A DNA stretch of 64,000 bases from Selenomonas sp. WCT3 (GTDB taxonomy: Bacteria; Bacillota; Negativicutes; Selenomonadales; Selenomonadaceae). A program made the position numbers and the translations under genes. The notes beneath the pieces were generated by a model, which saw nothing but the letters and a program-made list of their open reading frames with translations, ran no database searches and was not told where the DNA came from. Position 1 is the stretch's first letter. The number at the start of each line of letters is the position of its first letter. Of the stretch, positions 35,996-44,846 are shown piece after piece. The stretch covers positions 1 to 64,000 of the forward strand of contig FNCM01000005.1 of the NCBI GenBank assembly GCA_900100835.1, in the 5' to 3' direction.

Positions 35996-37369
35996 ATGAA
36001 TACCCTCAAAACCGTCGCCGCCAATATCTTTGACCTGGAAAAGGACCGCGCTCCCTTGGAAGAAATCGCGGAGCGCATCTATAGCGGCGGCACCCTCAAA
36101 GGCACAAACATGTGCATCCTGATTCTTGCCATTTTCATTGCCTCGATTGGTCTGAACATGAACAGCACCGCCGTCATCATCGGTGCCATGCTGATCTCGC
36201 CCCTGATGGGGGTCATCATGTCCCTAGGCTATGGCATGGCTACTTATGACAGCGCCTATGTCCGGGAATCCTTCCTGAAGCTCGTGTTTCAGGTCAGTCT
36301 CTCCGTCCTGACCTCAGCGGTATATTTTACCCTCTCCCCCATTGACACCGCTTCCACAGAACTTCTGGCCCGCACGGAGCCGACCATCTGGGACGTGCTT
36401 ATCGCCATCTTTGGCGGCCTAGCCGGCATCATCGGCAGCACCCGCATCGAAAAGAGCAATGTTATTCCCGGCGTAGCTATCGCCACCGCCCTGATGCCGC
36501 CCTTGTGCACGGCAGGCTATGGACTGGCCACCTATTCGCCCAAGTTCTTCTTTGGCGCGCTCTACCTCTTCTTTATCAACAGTTTCTTCATCTGCCTGAC
36601 CACCTTTATCGTGCTGAAATTCATCAAGATTCCTGCCAAGACCTATGTATCCGAGCAAGTTTTCCGCCGCCAGCGCTGGCTTCTCTCTCTGTTGGGCGTG
36701 CTCATCATCCTGCCCAGCATGTATATGGCCTACCAGAGCATCCTCAACAATCTGGAACATGCTCAGGTCAAAGCCTATATCGAAAGCAATTTCCAGCAGG
36801 GAAACCCACAGGTCGTCGCCTTTCATCTGAATCCCCAGGAGAAAAAACTGGATCTGACTCTTATCGGCCGGACGGTTACCGATGAAGAACAGGCCGAACT
36901 GGAAAAAAAGCTGCAGACTTATTCCCATTTTGCAGACTGGAACCTGCATATCATTCAGAACGATCTGTCCGGCACCGTCCGCGCTGAGGATGTCCAAAAC
37001 CTCATCAACACCCAGTGGAACGCCGCTGGCGGGGCCAGCCTTGCCAAGGCCCAGGAAGATTTGCGCAAGTACAAGGAACTGAGCATGCGTTACAGCCCCG
37101 CCTACCAGCGATTCGAGACCGACCAAAAGCTGCTGGCCAGCATACGGGAAAAAGCCCCTATCCTGTTCCCCTCCTTCACCGGCGTTGAAGGAGCCACCGT
37201 TGCCACGGAAAACAAGGATGGCCAAATCATCCCCACAGGATTCCTGGCCGTCATTACATGCAAATCACCACTTACCGAAGACGAACAAGCCCGCTTGCAA
37301 AAATGGCTAAATGCTGAAGCTGAACTTCCCGTAAATTTTATCCTGCGAATTACACCAGAAACAGATTAA
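35996..37369 (+). CDS. DUF389 (TIGR00341-type) membrane protein
   Basis: The 457-residue protein has an N-terminal membrane domain (about 35-255) with the family signature STAVIIGAMLISPLMGVIMS and NVIPGVAIATALMPPLCTAGYG. The C-terminal 200 residues are soluble and helical. The function is unknown. The ATG at 35996 follows GAAGGAGGAA; an open frame extends upstream without a ribosome site. Confidence 0.92.
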   Translation: MNTLKTVAANIFDLEKDRAPLEEIAERIYSGGTLKGTNMCILILAIFIASIGLNMNSTAVIIGAMLISPLMGVIMSLGYGMATYDSAYVRESFLKLVFQVSLSVLTSAVYFTLSPIDTASTELLARTEPTIWDVLIAIFGGLAGIIGSTRIEKSNVIPGVAIATALMPPLCTAGYGLATYSPKFFFGALYLFFINSFFICLTTFIVLKFIKIPAKTYVSEQVFRRQRWLLSLLGVLIILPSMYMAYQSILNNLEHAQVKAYIESNFQQGNPQVVAFHLNPQEKKLDLTLIGRTVTDEEQAELEKKLQTYSHFADWNLHIIQNDLSGTVRAEDVQNLINTQWNAAGGASLAKAQEDLRKYKELSMRYSPAYQRFETDQKLLASIREKAPILFPSFTGVEGATVATENKDGQIIPTGFLAVITCKSPLTEDEQARLQKWLNAEAELPVNFILRITPETD

Positions 37370-37454
37370 TACATTATGGAGTATCCCAGGTCATTTGGAT
37401 ATAAATCAATTTATATTTATATGTTTTTCATTTTTTGCTATACGAGGTGATTCC

Positions 37455-38777
37455 ATGAATTTTTTGCGTATCAGTAAAGAAGCCTTATCCATAGCCATGG
37501 CCTATGTGGGCGTTTTGGTGGGAGCTGGGCTTTCTTCCGGCCAGGATATGCTGCAATACTTTTTGAGTTTCGGACAAGCAGGAATCTGGGGTGTGATTGC
37601 CCTCGGCTTGCTAAATGTCATTTTTGGCCGGATCATTGTGACGCTTGGTTCGCATTATCAATCCAGCAACCATCAGGAAGTGCTGGAACAAATCGCCCAT
37701 CCCGTCATCAATCGCATCATTGACGTTACGTTGATCATTTCCTGTTTTGTTGTCGGCTTTGTCATGGTGGCTGGTGCCGGGGCCAATTTACAGCAGCAGT
37801 TCGGGCTGCCCAGCTGGGCAGGAGCTTTGCTCTGCTCCCTGCTGATCATTGTCATCTCCTTTATGGATTTCAACAAAATCACACGGGTGTTGGGAATCTT
37901 TACCCCCCTTATCATTTTGATGATCCTGGTGGTAACGGCCTACACCTTTGCTGGAAAAACCTATGACTTTACGGCGCTCAATGCGGTGGCAGACACCATG
38001 GAACCTGTTATGCCGAATATCTACCTATCCGTTATGAATTACTTTGCTCTCTGCGTAATGAATGGCGTTTCCATGGCATTGGTGCTCGGCGGCTCCGTCA
38101 TCCGTATCGGCGATGCAGAAAAAGGCGGTGCCTTAGGCGGCGTGATCATCGGTGTTATCGTTACCTGCGCGGCACTGGCCCTCTTTGCCAATCTGGACAT
38201 GGTCAAGGATGCCGAAATCCCCATGCTCATGATTGTCAACCACATCCATCCTCTGTTTGCCTTTGCCTATGCGCTGGTCATCTTTGCCTTGATTTTCAAC
38301 ACGGCCTTCAGTCTTTATTACGCCACCGCCCGCCGTTTCGCCGATGATGATGTACGCAAAATGCACCGTTATATCATTGGCATTGTAATCTTGGGCTATA
38401 TCTGCAGCTTCGGCGGTTTCACCCAGCTGGTATCCTGGATGTATCCCTTGCTGGGCTATATGGGATTCCTGGTTTTGGCGGTGCTGTCCATTGCCTGGAT
38501 TCAGGAGCGGGACAATATCATCCGAGAAAAATTCCTGCGCCGCAAGATGATTCGCCTGCTGTTCCGCAAATACGATGACGATTATGAGTTTACCCGCCAA
38601 AACAAACAGACATTCCAAAAACTCGGAGAAATGTCTGCGGCCGATACGGAAGGCCTCAAAAAAGACATCAAAGCCTATGTAAAAGATGTGGTGGAAAATC
38701 ATGATGACCTGCAGGCTTACGCCAAAGAGAATTTGTCCATGGAAGGCTCGCCCTTAAAGAAAGAAAAAAAGGAATAA
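37455..38777 (+). CDS. YkvI-family membrane protein
   Basis: The 440-residue protein has about ten hydrophobic segments, starting with ALSIAMAYVGVLVGAGLSSG, then QDMLQYFLSFG, and ends in an 80-residue charged cytoplasmic tail. This matches YkvI-type proteins of the APC superfamily, whose substrates are unknown. The start at 37455 follows GAGGTG. It follows DUF389 by 85 bp and may share its transcript. Confidence 0.85.
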   Translation: MNFLRISKEALSIAMAYVGVLVGAGLSSGQDMLQYFLSFGQAGIWGVIALGLLNVIFGRIIVTLGSHYQSSNHQEVLEQIAHPVINRIIDVTLIISCFVVGFVMVAGAGANLQQQFGLPSWAGALLCSLLIIVISFMDFNKITRVLGIFTPLIILMILVVTAYTFAGKTYDFTALNAVADTMEPVMPNIYLSVMNYFALCVMNGVSMALVLGGSVIRIGDAEKGGALGGVIIGVIVTCAALALFANLDMVKDAEIPMLMIVNHIHPLFAFAYALVIFALIFNTAFSLYYATARRFADDDVRKMHRYIIGIVILGYICSFGGFTQLVSWMYPLLGYMGFLVLAVLSIAWIQERDNIIREKFLRRKMIRLLFRKYDDDYEFTRQNKQTFQKLGEMSAADTEGLKKDIKAYVKDVVENHDDLQAYAKENLSMEGSPLKKEKKE

Positions 38778-38871
38778 TGCACGGTGTCTTTTCTCATTGA
38801 CAATAAACCCATAAATGAACGATAATGGGCGAACATGTCTTTTTGACACAGTACACCAAGCGAGGTAAGTT

Positions 38872-39021
38872 ATGGACGAAGCTTTCGCGGTCAACATGGC
38901 CTTTTCCCGGCTATATGCAGGTGTCCACTATCCCACCGATGTAGCAGGCGGCATAATCGTAGCCTTTGTTGGCAGCTGCCTGACCTGGCACTTGCGCAAC
39001 ACCATCTTTGACCGGAAATAG
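38872..39021 (+). pseudogene. C-terminal fragment of a PAP2-type phosphatase
   Basis: The 49-residue frame contains AFSRLYAGVHYPTDVAGGII, the C-terminal catalytic motif (R, H, D) of PAP2/acid phosphatases. The first two thirds of the protein are missing. GAGGTAAG still precedes the ATG, so a short peptide might be made. Confidence 0.75.
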
Positions 39022-39094
39022 CCTCACGAAAATTTTCCGCAACTCCCTGGGGTTCGTCTCCCCGTGCTAAGTTCCCTAAAAGCAGACATAATTA

Positions 39095-39143
39095 AAGAGG
39101 CTATTGCATGTGTGAGTATATCACTTACATGCAATAGCCTCTT
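39095..39143. terminator. Bidirectional terminator
   Basis: Perfect 17-bp arms AAGAGGCTATTGCATGT (39095-39111) and its complement (39127-39143), between the convergent PAP2 and MBL relics. Confidence 0.9.
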
Positions 39144-39146
39144 CTT

Positions 39147-39452
39147 TTATTTCATATTCTCCCACCAGGACGCAAAGTTCTGGGTGTTGCCACGGTCAAG
39201 ATAAGCCGCCTCCCCGATTTCCGGAGTCAGCAGTTTATACCCCCGCCCCTGGCTAAAGCGGGTCAGTTCCCGGTAAGGTTCCTGCCAGGGATGACGGGAA
39301 AGGGTGAACTTGCCGCCATGAGCAGGCAGAAGCAGTTTTGCCCCTACATCCGACGCTGCCTGAGCGGTTTCCTCCGGCAACATATGGATGGCATGCCAGG
39401 CCATATTGTACTGGCCGTTTTCCCCCAGCATCAGCTCAAAACCGCCAAACTT
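39147..39452 (-). pseudogene. Truncated duplicate of the MBL gene at 55143
   Basis: The frame encodes about 101 C-terminal residues, FGGFELMLGENGQYNMAWHA to TQNFASWWENMK. These are nearly identical to the end of the intact MBL protein at 55143-56279, and so is the DNA. Similarity stops sharply at CCGCCAAACTT near 39452. The catalytic N-terminal two thirds are absent. Confidence 0.88.
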
Positions 39453-39458
39453 TAGCAC

Positions 39459-39920
39459 TATTATCTTAGCAAACTTGCAATGCTTTTGGCAACTCTTCTA
39501 CATTAAGGGTAAGTGTCAAGTTTTTTCGATATGGCAGTGCCCATAAGTCATCCTGAGTTGCATGGTACAACATCATAATTTTCTACAGTACAAGTGTCTT
39601 TTCCATCGGTCAGATTATTGCACCTACAAGATTATTATTCGCTCCATAGACTCAATATCATTCTGCCCCCCATACATACTGTCTCCGGACAACAGAAAAC
39701 CAGCATCAAATTAAATGAAATGCCAGTTTTCTGTTCGTAATCTCTATGGATAATGTCCTGTGATCACCACTGAATTTTTCACATGTCAAAAAACATACTG
39801 ATTACTGGCAAAATCAACGTATATATGAACAGCAATTCGACGGGGCAAATTGACTCGTCAAACTGCTACTTTTATCGGCTAAAAGCCCAATATTAAGCAA
39901 GGGGATTTTGTGAATAATTA
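39459..39920. other. Gene-free stretch (462 bp)
   Basis: No coding frame with a ribosome site was seen. It contains a hairpin ACAGAAAAC/GTTTTCTGT (39692-39700/39726-39734), a near copy TTCACATGTCAAA (39782-39794), and one exact TTGACTCGTCAA (39850-39861). Confidence 0.6.
39850..39861. repeat. TTGAC-NN-GTCAA palindrome
   Basis: TTGACTCGTCAA, intergenic. Confidence 0.65.
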
Positions 39921-40790
39921 TCAGCACTTGCCGCAATGGCTGCATCCATTGCATATCAACCTGCTGCCGCAGGCATGACAATGCGGGCCATCATAAGCTG
40001 CGCTATAGCAATCCTCTGACGATACCGGAATGCCAATGGCATACCGCAGGTCAAAATGCATGGGCTTGCCCTTGAAATTCAAACCTGCCTTAAATGCCTG
40101 CTCCGCCTGTTTCTGCTTGCTTTGCAAACGATAATGCTTGCCGTCTTTAATGAAATCTGAGCCGATTTCAATGAAGGAAAAGGATACACTGGCTTCCTGG
40201 CACTCTTCATGCAAAGCTAGTATCCAATCAAAGTTGCAGGGCCGTGCCCCTTCATAGTTCTCGCCACCGCAGATAACCTGCTCGATGAAACCTTCCTCCA
40301 GATAGGGCTTCAAACTTACGGCGCCAATCAAGGGAGCACACATCACGCCTTTGTGCTTGAAGGGCAAATCCCTGAGCAGCGGCAGCCTTCTATCGGCCAT
40401 TTGCTGATTCTCACAGGTGACATTGAACCAGATATTTTCCCAGCCGCTGCCAAAGTCCCGGGGCAGACAGTCCGCTCCCCGTTCCGGCCGCTTGGTCAGC
40501 AGATAGAAAATGACATCCGGCCTCTGCCGCATGATTTCCCAGGCCTCTTCCCGCCATTTGTCCGCCTCTTCCAGAAAAAAATCCGAAGTCATGCACACGC
40601 GGATAAGCTCGCCGCTCTTTATCTTATAACTGCCGTAACGGTCTTTCTGCAGCGGATAGGCAAAATTTTCCGTACGATAAATGACAGCGCCATCTTTGCC
40701 TCTTTGCTTATCCAGCGTATACATATAACAGTTGGCACAGCCGGGGCTGATTTTCCTGCAGCCATGCCATGGATTCCAGATGTCATGCAT
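39921..40790 (-). CDS. DUF5131 (phage Gp37/Gp68-like) protein
   Basis: The 289-residue product starts MHDIWNPWHGCRKISPGCAN with the CxxxxPGCxxCY motif of the family, then FYLLTKRPER and GGENYEGARPCNFDW. The family resembles radical-SAM-type TIM barrels, but function is unknown. The C-terminal 30 residues form an extra cysteine cluster (CHACGSRLICNGCSHCGKC), zinc-ribbon-like. It is co-transcribed with the Rrf2 gene upstream (6-bp gap). Confidence 0.88.
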   Translation of the reverse strand: MHDIWNPWHGCRKISPGCANCYMYTLDKQRGKDGAVIYRTENFAYPLQKDRYGSYKIKSGELIRVCMTSDFFLEEADKWREEAWEIMRQRPDVIFYLLTKRPERGADCLPRDFGSGWENIWFNVTCENQQMADRRLPLLRDLPFKHKGVMCAPLIGAVSLKPYLEEGFIEQVICGGENYEGARPCNFDWILALHEECQEASVSFSFIEIGSDFIKDGKHYRLQSKQKQAEQAFKAGLNFKGKPMHFDLRYAIGIPVSSEDCYSAAYDGPHCHACGSRLICNGCSHCGKC

Positions 40791-40796
40791 AATTTC

Positions 40797-41228
40797 TCAC
40801 TCTGCCGCTTCTTTCGCCTCGATAGACGCCAATAAATCGGCAATGGTGACTTTCTTGAAATCGGCCAGCATATGCTGTCTGACCTCTTCGAGTCTGTCCC
40901 CTAACACCCCATGGATATTCCTGCCCACCGGGCACTTCGGATTGGGATTCTCCTGAAAGTGAAATAGATCCTCGTCCTCTTCCACAGCCTGGAAGACATC
41001 CCACAAGGTGATGTCTTCCGGGCTTTTTGTCAACTTTGCCCCACCGACACCTGCTGCCACATCCACCAGTCCGGCAGCTTTGAGCTGGCCCAATGTTTTC
41101 CGGATAATGACCGGGTTGACATTGACACTGCTGGCCAAAAAGGTGGAAGTAGCCTTGTACTCATCCTTGAATCGCTCGATACAAAGCAATATATGTGTCG
41201 CGACTGGCAAACGAAAAGAAAACTGCAT
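40797..41228 (-). CDS. Rrf2-family regulator
   Basis: The 143-residue product has the Rrf2 winged helix (ATHILLCIERFKDEYKATST, SSVNVNPVIIRKTLGQLKAAGLV) and a later PNPKCPVGRN with a single conserved Cys instead of the three Cys that hold Fe-S clusters in IscR. So it is more like a thiol- or NO-sensing Rrf2 protein. The start at 41228 follows CGGAGG. It is divergent from the cupin gene and has palindromes in the shared region. Confidence 0.92.
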   Translation of the reverse strand: MQFSFRLPVATHILLCIERFKDEYKATSTFLASSVNVNPVIIRKTLGQLKAAGLVDVAAGVGGAKLTKSPEDITLWDVFQAVEEDEDLFHFQENPNPKCPVGRNIHGVLGDRLEEVRQHMLADFKKVTIADLLASIEAKEAAE

Positions 41229-41266
41229 GCAAAAACCTCCGTTATGTAGTCGTTGTACCATACGAT

Positions 41267-41290
41267 ATTACATCATCTGTAAAATGTCAA
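41267..41290 (-). promoter_or_regulatory. Rrf2 gene promoter with inverted repeat
   Basis: On the minus strand TTGACA (41290-41285), about 17 bp, TATCGT (near 41267). TTACA-GATGA-TGTAA covers the spacer and may be the Rrf2 autoregulatory operator. Confidence 0.6.
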
Positions 41291-41356
41291 CCAAAACCCT
41301 CCAGCAACCTATGACAATTAGGAAAGCATGTGCCGCAAATTTTTCCATTGTAACCA

Positions 41357-41410
41357 TTGACATTACATCAAAGCGATGTTATCATCTTATTGTAATCGAT
41401 ATCATTACAA
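41357..41410 (+). promoter_or_regulatory. Cupin gene promoter with TTGTAAT-N7-ATTACAA operator
   Basis: TTGACA (41357-41362), 17 bp, TATCAT (41380-41385). The perfect palindrome TTGTAAT-N7-ATTACAA (41390-41410) lies at the expected start site and suits repression by the adjacent Rrf2 protein. Confidence 0.7.
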
Positions 41411-41435
41411 CACAAACTCATTGGAGGAAAATCAA

Positions 41436-41792
41436 ATGGCAAATTTCAACAAAATCAGTGTGGCAAGCGATGCAAGAACTGAGCTGCATGACAAATTGAA
41501 TCTGACGGGGGCAGAGATCAGCGTCAACAACCTGCCCGCCGGAGCCGGTGTTCCCTTTGTACACTACCACAAGAAAAACGAGGAGATTTATTTCGTCACG
41601 GCCGGTAAGGGCACAGCTGTGATTGACGGGCAGACCGTAGAACTCGCAGCTGGCGATTGGCTGCGCATTGCCCCGGCTGCGCGGCGTCAATTCTCGGCGG
41701 CTGCCAATGAAGGCATCAGCTTCATCTGCATTCAGGTGCGAGAAAATTCCCTGGAGGAATATACTGCAGACGATGCTGAAGTAGAACAGTAA
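41436..41792 (+). CDS. Small cupin protein
   Basis: The 118-residue single-domain cupin shows GVPFVHYHKKNEEIYFVTAG (motif 1 with two His and Glu) and a later GDWLRIAPAARRQFSA (motif 2). It should bind a divalent metal; its reaction is unknown. The start at 41436 follows TTGGAGG. It is divergent from the Rrf2 gene, probably its target. Confidence 0.9.
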   Translation: MANFNKISVASDARTELHDKLNLTGAEISVNNLPAGAGVPFVHYHKKNEEIYFVTAGKGTAVIDGQTVELAAGDWLRIAPAARRQFSAAANEGISFICIQVRENSLEEYTADDAEVEQ

Positions 41793-41809
41793 GATTAACC
41801 GTTATCAGA

Positions 41810-41868
41810 TAGCAAAAGCCATCAATAAGCACAGATTGAGATATCTGCCTTATTGATGGCTTTTGCTA
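41810..41868. terminator. Bidirectional terminator
   Basis: 20-bp arms (41810-41829 and 41849-41868) form a perfect long stem after the cupin gene, usable also by the minus-strand peptidase-like gene. Confidence 0.9.
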
Positions 41869-42045
41869 TTAGTATTTCACTACGCCTCTAGCTGTATATT
41901 GCACGCTAAGGAAACCACCAGTTTCACGACTTATGAAAGATACTCAGCCAGTGCATAACCCAGATTTCCTTAATTGGGCACAATCAACAGGCAAACCCAG
42001 AATACCTAGAACCATATTCTTTTCATCTTATTCATAATCAATCCC

Positions 42046-42825
42046 CTATTTTCCTACAGTATCAGCGTCCTTCGGATAAGCTATAATCCAAGGTTGATAG
42101 CGCTCCTTCTTAGGCAGCATGGAATGGTCAAACCACATGGAGTAGAATTTTGTAGCATTGCCAGCGGTATATCCGTCCTGTTTATGGTCACAAGTATCGT
42201 AAGGATCTGCAAAAATAAGCATATCATCCAGCATTGACTTCGTTCCCATGTTGTCATAGCCAATAATAGCCCGCCAATGACCGCCCCACTCTATATTTTC
42301 CACCAGTACCGGTTTCCCATGAGCCAGCGATTCCAGGATAAAGGTACGGAAATCCTCATAGCGGCTAAGTTTATCGCTGTTCAGGCTGCTGCGCACCTCC
42401 CAGCCGATTTCTTTAAAGAATCCAACCATATTTCTAAGCCCGGTACCGATTGGATACCCCTGGGTTTTCATGGCCTTTGTCAAGCTCATTTCATCATAAT
42501 CCCTGTTCCCATACCAATAAAGCACGGTCAAGGCAACGGCAGGGCCACAGGTATACTCTCTTGCCTGTTGATAGGTCTTATAGTGGGAAAGTACAATACG
42601 GCGTCCCGGGATACTTTCCATGTTGTAGAAATCCATTTTTGTAAAATACGGTGAATTCTTATGATTTATTTCGGCTGGAGCAGATGAAGCACCTTCTGTA
42701 ACCGTATCAAGCCCAGCCGGATAGGGAATCACCTTCTCTTCTGCCATAGTCGTGGAGGCCGTAAAACATAGCATACATGCCAATGATAAAGCCAGTTTTG
42801 CTCTCATGCGAAAAAATTTCCTCAT
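42046..42825 (-). CDS. Secreted C39-like (papain-fold) peptidase
   Basis: The 259-residue protein has a signal peptide (RAKLALSLACMLCFTASTTM-AEEK). The C39-like domain has the catalytic Cys in REYTCGPAVALTVLYWYG, the His in EWGGHWRAIIGYD, and the Asp/Asn region LIFADPYD. It should act outside the membrane; the substrate is unknown. The start at 42825 follows AGGAGC. It is separated from the flavodoxin operon by a terminator and has its own promoter region. Confidence 0.82.
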   Translation of the reverse strand: MRKFFRMRAKLALSLACMLCFTASTTMAEEKVIPYPAGLDTVTEGASSAPAEINHKNSPYFTKMDFYNMESIPGRRIVLSHYKTYQQAREYTCGPAVALTVLYWYGNRDYDEMSLTKAMKTQGYPIGTGLRNMVGFFKEIGWEVRSSLNSDKLSRYEDFRTFILESLAHGKPVLVENIEWGGHWRAIIGYDNMGTKSMLDDMLIFADPYDTCDHKQDGYTAGNATKFYSMWFDHSMLPKKERYQPWIIAYPKDADTVGK

Positions 42826-42925
42826 ATCCACCACGCTCCTATTCCACTTATACGCTTTTGAACTCCATCTTCCGATTGTATAATTCAATTTTCACCGTCC
42901 AATTACCTGCCTCCTCAACGACAAA

Positions 42926-42956
42926 AGGCAATGCACATATTTCATGCACATTGCCT
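42926..42956 (-). terminator. Terminator of the flavodoxin/DUF4405 operon
   Basis: AGGCAATG (42926-42933) and CATTGCCT (42949-42956) form the stem, with a T-rich tail on the minus strand. Confidence 0.75.
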
Positions 42957-42970
42957 GATGCTTGTCACGC

Positions 42971-43447
42971 TTATAAGCTCTCCACCCAGTTTTTAAGGTC
43001 AGCAACCGAAGGATTCCCATTCAGCAGCTTGCCTTCCCGGATAGCGGTACTGTCTGCCACGCTTCCTTTCAGTCCTTCCACGGCCTTGCCAAAGCCGCTG
43101 CCGCCGGAGGTGGCGAAGAGAATAATGGTCTTGCCGGCAAAATCATAGCTTTCCAGGAATGTGTTAATGATGGTGGGCGCCACATACCACCAGATGGGAA
43201 AGCCCACAAATATCACATCATAGTCCGCAATCCTGGCGTCACCTGCCGCAATCTGCGGACGAGATTTACTATCCCGCATCTCCACGGAGCTGCGGGAATT
43301 TTTATCATGCCAATCCAAATCAGCCTGGGTATAGGGCACTTCCGGCTTTATTTCAAATAAATCTGCCCCAGCCGCCTCGGCAAGGTTCTTGGCAGCCTTT
43401 GCCGTTACACCGCTAGCGGAAAAATAGGCAACTAATTTCTTACTCAT
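42971..43447 (-). CDS. Flavodoxin (cytoplasmic)
   Basis: The 158-residue product has the FMN loop SKKLVAYFSASGVTAKAAKN, FGKAVEGLKG and a WWYVAPTIINTFLESYDF segment typical of the flavodoxin_4 group. It is a close paralogue of the flavodoxin at 56286 (same KPEVPYT, SRSSVEMRD, FPIWWYVAP parts). The ATG at 43447 follows GGGAGG. It is the third gene of the operon headed by the lipoprotein flavodoxin at 44763, under MerR site A. Confidence 0.92.
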   Translation of the reverse strand: MSKKLVAYFSASGVTAKAAKNLAEAAGADLFEIKPEVPYTQADLDWHDKNSRSSVEMRDSKSRPQIAAGDARIADYDVIFVGFPIWWYVAPTIINTFLESYDFAGKTIILFATSGGSGFGKAVEGLKGSVADSTAIREGKLLNGNPSVADLKNWVESL

Positions 43448-43471
43448 GTGATTACCTCCCATATCAAATGT

Positions 43472-44146
43472 TCATGCTTTTAGATAGCGCTGCAATGCGG
43501 CTCCCAGCAAAACATAGAGTCCGATGGTTCCACAGAGCAGCAGTACATAGATGACCGCCGGTTCGTTGGTGGCTGCCGTGGCAAAGATATGTTTCATCAG
43601 CAGGCGGTCGCCGATGCGGTTCAGGAAGGACGCATAAATCCCTGCACTGAGCGCCGCCAGACTCAAAGCTGCCACAACTGTCCGTTTAGCCACAGCAGAC
43701 AGTTTCCAGTCAAAGACCTTTTGCCACTGCCCCAGCCAGCCTTTGAAATGCAGCCCCCAATGGAGGCCGCATAAAATCAGCAGGGCATAGGGCAGGGACA
43801 CATGATACTGATGAATGACAATGCTGCGCTGGATTTCCAGCGGCATGATATCTTTCAGCAGGAAGTTGGATATGCCAAGACCGGCAAACACAGTCACCAG
43901 CACCACGGCAATCAGCAATATATCAATGACCGTTCCCAAAGCCCGCCGAAAATTCCATTTGCCCTGCCGCAAGCTTTTCAGCCAGTGACGATTCTGATAG
44001 AGATGAACGCCTGCCAGCAGGAACCAGACTACGCCTATGATTTCATGCAGCAGCTTGGGGATATAGTGAAAACTCATGGTCAGCACAAACAGCAACGGCA
44101 AAAGCGCCGTTACGGCCATGCGCCGATTTATGCTCCGGTAATTCAT
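43472..44146 (-). CDS. DUF4405 membrane protein
   Basis: The 224-residue protein has six or so hydrophobic segments. HEIIGVVWFLLAGVHLYQNRHW and IHQYHVSLPYALLILCGLHWGLH carry paired His residues as in haem-binding cytochrome-b-like DUF4405 proteins. Between a lipoprotein flavodoxin and a cytoplasmic flavodoxin, it could pass electrons across the membrane; that is inference. Its start overlaps the lipoprotein stop by 4 nt (ATGA). Confidence 0.82.
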   Translation of the reverse strand: MNYRSINRRMAVTALLPLLFVLTMSFHYIPKLLHEIIGVVWFLLAGVHLYQNRHWLKSLRQGKWNFRRALGTVIDILLIAVVLVTVFAGLGISNFLLKDIMPLEIQRSIVIHQYHVSLPYALLILCGLHWGLHFKGWLGQWQKVFDWKLSAVAKRTVVAALSLAALSAGIYASFLNRIGDRLLMKHIFATAATNEPAVIYVLLLCGTIGLYVLLGAALQRYLKA

Positions 44147-44763
44147 AGGCCTAAGCCATTGTACCAGGCTTTGATTTCATCGGCGCCAGCCTGCGGGCTG
44201 AATAACTTGCCCGGTTTCCAGTTGGCCTTGCCTTTGGTAATCCTGGCCAGGTAATCTGCACTGCTGCCAATATCGCTGCCACCGGAGGTGCAGATAGCCG
44301 TCATATTCTTGCCTGTAAAGTCATAGCTTTCCACGAAGGTATCCATGATGCGGGGAGCCTGGGCCCACCAGATGGGATAGGCCAGGATAATGGTCTTGTA
44401 GCCCGCAATAGGAGCATTCTTATCGGCCAGCTTAGGGCGGGCGCTGTCGTTCTTCTGCTCCACCGTGGCTCTGGTGGTTTCGTCATTGTAATTCAGGTCT
44501 TCGGCCGTATAGGGGGATTCCGGCCGAATTTCATACAAATCTGCGCCCAGCGCCTTGGCGGTGTTCTCCGCCAGTTGCTTCGTGTTGCCCGTCGCGGAAA
44601 AATACGCGACTAAGATCTTATCTCCCGTTGCATTATTATCAGCCGCCTGTGCCACAGTTTTCGTTGGCGGAGCCTTTTCCTCAGCCTTGCCATTATCTGC
44701 ACCGCAGCCCATCAGCCCCAGTACTATCAGCATAGACAAACAGGCAATCCATAATTTCTTCAT
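44143..44763 (-). CDS. Exported flavodoxin lipoprotein
   Basis: The 206-residue protein has a signal peptide with lipobox LMGC (Cys at 20), a linker, and then a flavodoxin domain (ILVAYFSATGNTKQLAENTAKA; LAYPIWWAQAPRIMDTFVES; CTSGGSDIG). Flavodoxins are normally cytoplasmic, so an envelope-anchored one is unusual. Its FMN source outside the membrane is unknown. It leads an operon with DUF4405 and a cytoplasmic flavodoxin, and has MerR site A upstream. Confidence 0.9.
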   Translation of the reverse strand: MKKLWIACLSMLIVLGLMGCGADNGKAEEKAPPTKTVAQAADNNATGDKILVAYFSATGNTKQLAENTAKALGADLYEIRPESPYTAEDLNYNDETTRATVEQKNDSARPKLADKNAPIAGYKTIILAYPIWWAQAPRIMDTFVESYDFTGKNMTAICTSGGSDIGSSADYLARITKGKANWKPGKLFSPQAGADEIKAWYNGLGL

Positions 44764-44809
44764 ACATCTTGCTCCTTTCCAGTCAGCTTACATCAACACT
44801 TATGGATAA

Positions 44810-44840
44810 ACTCTATCACTTAAAGCCAACTCTAAGTCAA
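44810..44840 (-). promoter_or_regulatory. MerR-type promoter, site A
   Basis: On the minus strand TTGACT (44840-44835), 19-bp spacer with a CTTAGAGT-N2-GCTTTAAG dyad, TAGAGT (44815-44810). It is 47 bp upstream of the lipoprotein flavodoxin gene. Confidence 0.8.
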
Positions 44841-44846
44841 GCCTCG

